Assembly (NCBI RefSeq): GCF_032362555.1
Contig: NC_083523.1
Span: 4,935,501-4,999,500, forward strand
From: Amyelois transitella
Taxonomy: Eukaryota > Arthropoda > Insecta > Lepidoptera > Pyralidae
Length of the DNA: 64,000 bases
Direction of reading: 5' to 3'
Shown piece by piece: positions 58,089 through 64,000 of this stretch (position 1 is the stretch's first letter; each line of letters starts with the position of its first letter). A program made the position numbers and the translations under genes. The notes beneath the pieces were generated by a model. That model had not been told where the DNA came from, did not search any database, and saw nothing but the letters and a program-made list of their open reading frames with translations.

Positions 58089-60820
58089 ATGAGTTTCAAA
58101 CAAGTAACTCATGTATTATTCGATTTAGACGGCTTGCTTTTAGGTAAGGTTTTGGAATTGCAAGATTTATTTTATCCATTACTATTGTAGTTGCGTAATG
58201 ATTAAGTTTAATTTTGAAATTTATCACATACAGATTCAGAAGGGATGTATACAGAAACATTTTCTACTGTCTGCTCCAAATATGAAAAGGAGTTCACATG
58301 GGAATTGAAGTCAAGTATTCTTGGATTTCAAGGACAGGAATGTGCAGATAAAATAATCGCTGCTCTAGATTTACCAATAACCAGAGAGGAATTCATGGCT
58401 GAATGTCACAAAATTAACGAGGTACTGTTTCCTAAAGTGCAGCTTATGCCAGGTAAAAAGAATTTAAAAATTTAATGGTTACATTCTGGTGTTAATCTGT
58501 AGCTTCCTTCTTTTTCTGTTCTGGTATTTCCTAATTATTATTTTTGTTAGCAATGGCATAAGAATAATCGCTAGAGATCCATATAATCACAACCATTCCT
58601 GGAGGGTTACGCAGACTACATCTTTCCACTTGCTATAATAAAGAATATGTAATTGTTGCAAAATTATATTATTTTAATTGATACATATTGCACTTCAAAC
58701 AACAAGGTATCATTAGTCATTATTATTACATTTAATTTAACAACAGGATGATATATCCTATGGTAGTATAGACTGAACCAAGCCATAAAAAAATCTGATC
58801 CTACTTATTTTTTTTACATAGGGTGATTGCGCTGGTTTTCGTCCAATTAGCGGAGTTGCTAGCTTTCAGACGTAAAAATAATATGATAAAGTATCCTAAT
58901 TAAAATAGCTCATATTTGTTTAAATACCTCATATAGTCTATTTTTGATAAAAATAAAGAAACTTTTAATTATAACTACATTGTTTTTTATATAAATAATT
59001 AAATGTTAAATGGCAGATTTCACTAGTTTTCGTCCAAAAAATTTGGTTTTCGCCCTGGTGTGATCTAGTTTCCGTCCAGTATGTAAAAAAGAGTAAAAAT
59101 GCAATGTTAAATAAAAACTGTCTTTATAATCTTTTATTTAATCAACAAAAATATTTATTCTTCAGCAGTAGATTTCCTGCTTTTTTTATTTCCCCGAATC
59201 CATCTATAACAATTAATTTCATAGTTTAGTACCTACTAGAAAAACCTGTACGAATTAACAAGAAAATGTGTTACAAGTAGATTCCACACTATTATGGACG
59301 AAAACTAATACAAAAAAAATTGCTGTTTAGTTTTCGTCCATGCCATTTAAACATTTTTTTAAACAAGCAATACTGAGAAATTATTGGACGTTAACTAAAT
59401 ATCTTGTCAAATAGCCAATAAAGTTCATATCTAAAGAAAACACATATTTTTTTATAGGTCTGAAAAAGTAAAATGAACATTCCAAATATTTAGCTTGCTG
59501 TTTTAGTTTCCGTCCACGTGGACGGATACCAAATAATTGGTAAAATATGCATGTCAGTATTCGTCCGCAAACTTTTACTAAGATTACTACAAAAACTTTG
59601 TAAAATAACCTGAACATAATGTTAGTTATACTCTTAAATATCCTTACATGCCAAAATATTACCCAATCTATGTGAAATAGTCATAAAACCCACCACGGAG
59701 TGTTCCTGCACCAGCTATTTTTTTTGTATCGGCAATGACGTCTACGCAACACGAACACATGCCGGCCACTGAGTTTAATTTTTTCGAAGTTTTCACTTGA
59801 CAAATTGGATTTTGTGGTTGTTAGAACTGTTGCTTAAGTATGAAGGATCGTGACAAGTTGCAACATGCGTGCATAGGTGTGTTTATATTCTTTTTATATG
59901 CGTTTAAAAGTGAAATGGACGAAAAGTAGAACTGGACGCCAAACCAGCGCAATTACCCTATTTTATATGTGACAAATTAAACATTTTCTCAAAACCATGG
60001 CTTGCTTTTAGGTGCCCATAAACTAGTAGAACATCTATACAAGAAAGGAGTACCAATAGCAATGGCTACCAGCTCCAGTGAAGATAGTGTAAAAATGAAG
60101 ACACAGAATCACAAAGATTTTCTAAAATTCTTCCACCACATCACAATGGGAACATCGGACCCAGAAGTCACTAAAGGAAAACCTGACCCTGCAATCTTCT
60201 TGGTTTGTGCTTCTAGGTTTCCTGACAAACCTAAACCAGAAAATGTAAATGATATTTACTTGAACAATTTATTTAGACTAAGACTAAATAACAGCAGAAC
60301 TTGTACACTGTATGTAACTTGCTATATAACATCTTACCAGCCTTTTGGAACCACAGTCCATTCAAACAGTAAAAATAAAAACATTTTTATTGCCCCTTAA
60401 CTTCTAAGGTTACACCACTAGGTATATTTTTCAAGAAAATCTAGTCTGTCACCAAGCTAAATTCATCAAAAAGGTGCACTAGTTATTTACATCAAACAAA
60501 AATACAAACCTCTTTATAATATTATGTATTCCTATCACTATGAAAAGTGCATGAAATTCTTAATTTTTTTTTTCTTTTCCAAAAATCATCAGTACTACTT
60601 TTGCTTGACTCAGTTTCATACTAAAATTTTACTTTTTCAGTGCCTTGTCTTTGAAGATGCTGTAAACGGAGTAAAGGCTGCCTGTGCTGCTAACATGCAA
60701 GTAGTGGTTATTCCGGATCCCCGCATCCCTCCCGAAGACCTCAAAGAGGCGACATTAGTCCTCAAATCTTTGGAAGAATTCCAGCCAGAACTTTTTGGAT
60801 TGCCACCATATGATAAGTAA
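58089..60820 (+). CDS. PUDP: HAD phosphatase, pseudouridine-5'-phosphatase type, 228 aa
   Basis: Predicted cytosolic phosphatase that removes phosphate from pseudouridine 5'-monophosphate (vertebrate PUDP/HDHD1; Drosophila GS1-like). Exons 58089-58143, 58234-58452, 60012-60244 and 60641-60820 join in frame to 687 bases, the same length as human PUDP as I recall it. HAD motif I FDLDG gives nucleophile Asp12 and acid/base Asp14. Motif II is ATSSS, motif III the Lys in KGKPDPAIFL, motif IV VFEDAVNG with the metal-binding acidic pair. The ATG is the first in the frame and sits 11 codons before motif I, as usual. Intron 2 (1.56 kb) is filled by an inverted-repeat element and a LINE scrap. AATAAA at 61133. 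It is convergent with a paralogue at 61763-63272. Confidence 0.93.
58590..58650 (-). mobile_element. LINE 3' scrap in PUDP intron 2
   Basis: The minus strand reads 'tagcaagtggaaagatgtag', 'tctgcgtaaccctccagg', parallel to 20989-21030 of the intact LINE. Confidence 0.5.
58821..59957. mobile_element. Non-autonomous inverted-repeat transposon with iterated TTTCGTCC motifs
   Basis: Left end GGGTGATTGCGCTGGTTT and right end (reversed) GGGTAATTGCGCTGGTTT match except one base, each flanked by TA, so a TA target duplication is likely. The 1.1 kb interior has no believable ORF. It is studded with a TTTTCGTCC/GGACGAAAA motif in both directions (58836, 59027, 59047 variant, 59069, 59296, 59331, 59386 variant, 59507, 59561, 59917). 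At 59509-59526 two motifs meet in a perfect 18-bp palindrome, TCCGTCCACGTGGACGGA. Superfamily not assigned: TA duplication suggests the Tc1/mariner range, but the GGGTGA ends are not the usual CAGT. Confidence 0.8.
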
Positions 60821-61132
60821 TTTTCTTAAGGCATTCAAAAACAATGTAAAACTGAAATTGTACTTAATGGCTTGGCATAAAGTGGGGGTAAAGGTTCAAG
60901 TTATAAACCCATATTTATTGGAATAGATATAAGTAGATATTTATATACAATTTTGTAAAGGCTGTACTTAATTTTTTATTTGTATGTATACAGTTTGTGT
61001 AGTGTTATTTATTATGCTTGTTTGTCGTTGTTTATTTTCGGTTATTATTAATCTCACCTCTATCAGTTATCAGTCCCAGAACATTTCAACTGTATGTAGG
61101 TATAATCTAGTCAAGTAGGCATTGTAAAAACA

Positions 61133-61138
61133 AATAAA
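61133..61138 (+). promoter_or_regulatory. Polyadenylation signal of the PUDP gene
   Basis: AATAAA in 'acaaataaacaca', 313 bases after the stop codon. Other weaker signals lie nearer. Confidence 0.4.
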
Positions 61139-61252
61139 CACATGAACAATGTTCTACATAACTTTGATTTCATTTATTTATATACTAAATATGTTGCTGA
61201 TGTGAGAAATTCACTTTCTAATACCAAAAAAATGTTAACATTACCGAAATTT

Positions 61253-61498
61253 ATAAAGGCCTGAGCACACCAAAAGCAGATCGGAAGCAAATTAGTTTGA
61301 AAGCGCGCCCGCATCAAGTTGTAACACAAGAAAATATTCGACCCTGTCACATCCAACTAAAACGCGGGCCCGCCGCACAAGGACCGCTCTGCCGTGCCAG
61401 TGTGACGATTTTAAAGAGGTTCTTGTATTACAATTTGGTACTTGACTGCTTTGAAACTGCGCTGCTTCTGACCTGCTTTTAGTGTGCTCGGATCTTTA
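61253..61498. mobile_element. MITE between the two phosphatase genes
   Basis: Left end 'aaaggcctgagcacaccaaa', 'agcagatcggaagca' and the reversed right end 'aaagatccgagcacactaaa', 'agcaggtcagaagca' are inverted copies over about 35 bases with a few mismatches, enclosing a GC-rich centre without a frame. Target duplication not resolved. It sits in the short space where the two convergent genes end. Confidence 0.7.
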
Positions 61499-61762
61499 AT
61501 GGCATCAAAAACATACACTCGAAACACAAAAAGAAATCTATTGTAAATTAAATTAGGCTAATACATCCGATTATCACATCTCTGCTTATAAGTTAACCAA
61601 AGTCACCACAGATGCATGTGTGGTGATATGTCAACTTCTATAATTATACAATAATATCTCGTATCTTTCTATAAATTTGTTTAGTGTCTTATATTACTAA
61701 CCTATGCCCGCAGCGTTGCGACGCGATATATATTATTTAGACATTATTAATTCATACAATTC

Positions 61763-63272
61763 TCAATCGTCATACGGCGGTAACCCAAATTGTTCAGGTA
61801 CGAAATCATCCATAGAATCCAACACAAGCGTCGCTTCCTTGGCCAGCGCGCGGTCGAGCTGTGGGTCCGGTATCATGACGACTTGCATGCCGGCCGCACG
61901 CGCTGCTCTCACGCCGTTCAGAGAATCTTCGAAGACTAGACACTAAAACATTAAAAAATTTTGCTTTTCAAATTTGAAACCTTTTTTTGATGTCGGTTAC
62001 AAATGCATAAGTTGGTATTGTCGTCTCTGTACTCCTCTTGGATTTATATGAACGGGGATAATTAAGCTGTGGCTTCTGACTTTTATGTGGATGTCGCATC
62101 GGATATAGGTATGTAAATTTATAACCGTTGCCACGCTAAAGAAGAAGCAAAGAGATACATTTTATATGAAATGAGCCAACCAAAAAGACGCCAAGGTGGG
62201 TTAACTTTGATGAAATATTGATAATGTTTGTAAAATAACTATGTCACATAATTCAAGAAGAAACAGTGCCTATTTGTTTTCGTTATCTCGCAAATACTTA
62301 AGAACAAACAGTTCTGTCAACAGTTACAAAAGTAGGTACCCATATTTATTAGGTAGGTATCTCTATATGGTTTATGGGTCTATCAATAAAGTACCTTGTA
62401 TAAAAATACGGCACCACATACTAGTAAATTATATTTACAAAATAGAGCTTACCTTTTCTGAGGGAGGGTTATCCGGGAACTTAGCTGCTGCAACCAGGAA
62501 TATATCAGGGCTTGGCTTCCCGTTTTTCACGTTCGGGTCAGACGAGCCCCAGGTCTTAGTAGATAAAAGGTCGAACAGTTCTTGATGTTTGGCCGTCTTT
62601 AGCTTGTAAGACTCGATGGAACTGCTTGTTGCTAAGCCGATTGGTACACTGTGCTTGTGTAAGTGACGTATCAGTTTTTCTACACCTGTAAATTACATTT
62701 TATTTTATCTTTGATTTATAGAAACCAGTATAAAGGGCAGAATATTATGAAAGTTAGAAGGTAAGCTAGTGCGTATTTCATAATAAGGAATTATCCAATA
62801 ACATAGCTACAAAGAGTATTTGATAAAACCTTACAATTGGCCCTGTTAATCCCGGTTGCATTCTTCCCTGTTTGGGAAGAAGCCCGTGATGTGCCTTTGT
62901 GACTATGGTCCTGGATTTAATATGTAAGTCTCGTACACATTTTTCTGCTTAAATGTAAAAACATACGGTTATGACATTATCTCTGCTTAGGGAAGCAGTA
63001 TATTTTGTACCTTTTATTTGAAATAGTAAATAATACCCAATATATAAGCTTACCAGGTCTGACTTTGCAGAGTGGAAATAAATCTCTAAAAATCTTTTGC
63101 GATTCCGCTACAAACTCGTCAACAGTAAGCGGCAGACCGAGTTCGTTTATGATGGTGGCTGCGAAAGCCCTGGTCTGCATGCCCATTATTTTGTTCTTCA
63201 GCTCGAAAGTAAACTGCTTGCCATATCGAGAGGCGATCTCCTGAAACCCTAGTGTGTACAAATCTTCTGTAT
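61763..63272 (-). CDS. Second HAD phosphatase, PUDP paralogue, first exon outside window
   Basis: Exons on the minus strand 63272-63054, 62685-62453 and 61942-61763 (219, 233 and 180 bases) have exactly the lengths and phases of exons 2-4 of the neighbouring PUDP gene. The product has motif II ATSSS, motif III Lys in [10 protein letters not shown], motif [12 protein letters not shown] and the same GLPPYD ending. The exon with motif I (FDLDG) was not found up to 64000 and should lie to the right. The two proteins have drifted well apart, so the duplication is old. Substrate preference may differ. The arrangement is tail to tail, with a MITE and about 940 bases between stop codons. Confidence 0.88.
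62845..62950 (-). mobile_element. Diverged SINE-T body fragment in the paralogue's intron
   Basis: 'taatcccggttgcattctt', 'gatgtgcctttgtgacta', 'tggtcctggattt' follow the order of the body at 57352-57420. Confidence 0.45.
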
Positions 63273-64000
63273 CTAAAAGAAAATGAAAATTGTATTTAAA
63301 AAATCAGCGACTCTTTTTCAGAAAGAAATGGGATGTTTTGATGCAAAATCTTAACGATCAACTAGAGTTATAAGTAGGTAAGAGAATTTAATTCGTTGAT
63401 TAAAATCGTATTAGCGATTTTATAATGTGAAATTTGGCGTGAATAACCGCAAATATTAAGTATATTTTGCAACTAGTTTCACCCGCGTGAAAAATACCCT
63501 ATGTCCTTCGTCAGCCCTCACAATATAATAAACACAATTTCACATGTATTAGTATAGAATAAATAGTAAAGATACGATACGAGTAAATTAAAATCAGTTC
63601 AGCCATTTCTAACAGTTTTTGTCTGCTAAATCAATATGTATCAATTTCATAAAACATTCGCAAAACACAGAAAAACATCTATGATTTTAAAATTACTGTT
63701 ATTTTGAACTGAGCATGCAGAAGTTTATAAATAAAAGTTATGTTATTTTAAACCCATTTATTCAACAAAACAAAATCCCTCACTTTTTAGCTAGATTATC
63801 ATTCGCTTATTTTACTTAGGTATCATTTTTAGTTTACAATATGAACAATTTTACAAATATAAAGCATTTTAATATCGTACCTATATGAAGATAATAATTT
63901 TGTTTAAAATACCGACCGGAAGTCACAAGATGAGATAAGATCCTCCGCATCAAATTTTTCCAATAGGCTTTACAAACACGCCTGTGGCGAAAATTTTGCT
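63273..64000. other. Intron 1 of the second phosphatase; possible Helitron-like scrap
   Basis: No exon with the FDLDG motif is present. At 63472-63600 'aactagtttcacccgcgtg' resembles a reversed GC-rich...CTAG Helitron-type end, with low confidence. Confidence 0.4.

Overview
This window looks like nuclear DNA from a moth or butterfly (Lepidoptera). It is AT-rich and sparse in genes, its genes are split by introns with GT..AG borders, and it is full of retroposed and rolling-circle-like repeats. It carries an arthropod ecdysteroid gene, CYP314A1/shade. Species assignment is not possible from the sequence alone.

Layout: About 1-25,500 is gene-poor. It holds one small unexplained ORF (3351-3605), a probable first coding exon on the minus strand (11804-11886), many short repeats, and one intact 3.3 kb LINE (17740-21060) with a perfect 12-bp target-site duplication and an uninterrupted 1036-codon endonuclease/reverse transcriptase ORF. 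A conserved cluster follows: an Aurora B-type kinase (25573-28247, +), then convergently a hydroxypyruvate isomerase (28830-30802, -), then CYP314A1/shade (32944-42260, -), the P450 that makes 20-hydroxyecdysone. From 42 to 58 kb the sequence is again gene-poor, with SINE, LINE and Helitron-like pieces, one well-formed first exon with two stacked core promoters (55471-55731, -), and weaker exon candidates. At the right end two paralogous HAD phosphatases of the pseudouridine-5'-phosphatase type face each other tail to tail (58089-60820, + and 61763-63272, -, the latter missing its first exon). Their three shared exons are identical in length.

The most interesting signals are as follows. (1) An abundant SINE-like family has a 3' tail that closely matches the 3' tail of the intact LINE and has 12-bp target duplications of the same type, pointing to a LINE/SINE partner pair. 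(2) A decayed second copy of shade exon 4 sits next to the real one, and a young truncated copy of the same LINE, with a perfect 13-bp duplication, is inserted between them. (3) A 1.1 kb TA-flanked inverted-repeat element in a phosphatase intron carries many copies of a TTTTCGTCC-type motif, including a perfect 18-bp palindrome. (4) A near-perfect 23-bp-arm hairpin lies in a shade intron. (5) Two TATA/initiator pairs sit in front of one short first exon. No bacterial, CRISPR or viral system was seen. Exon models were built by hand from frame continuity and splice consensus.
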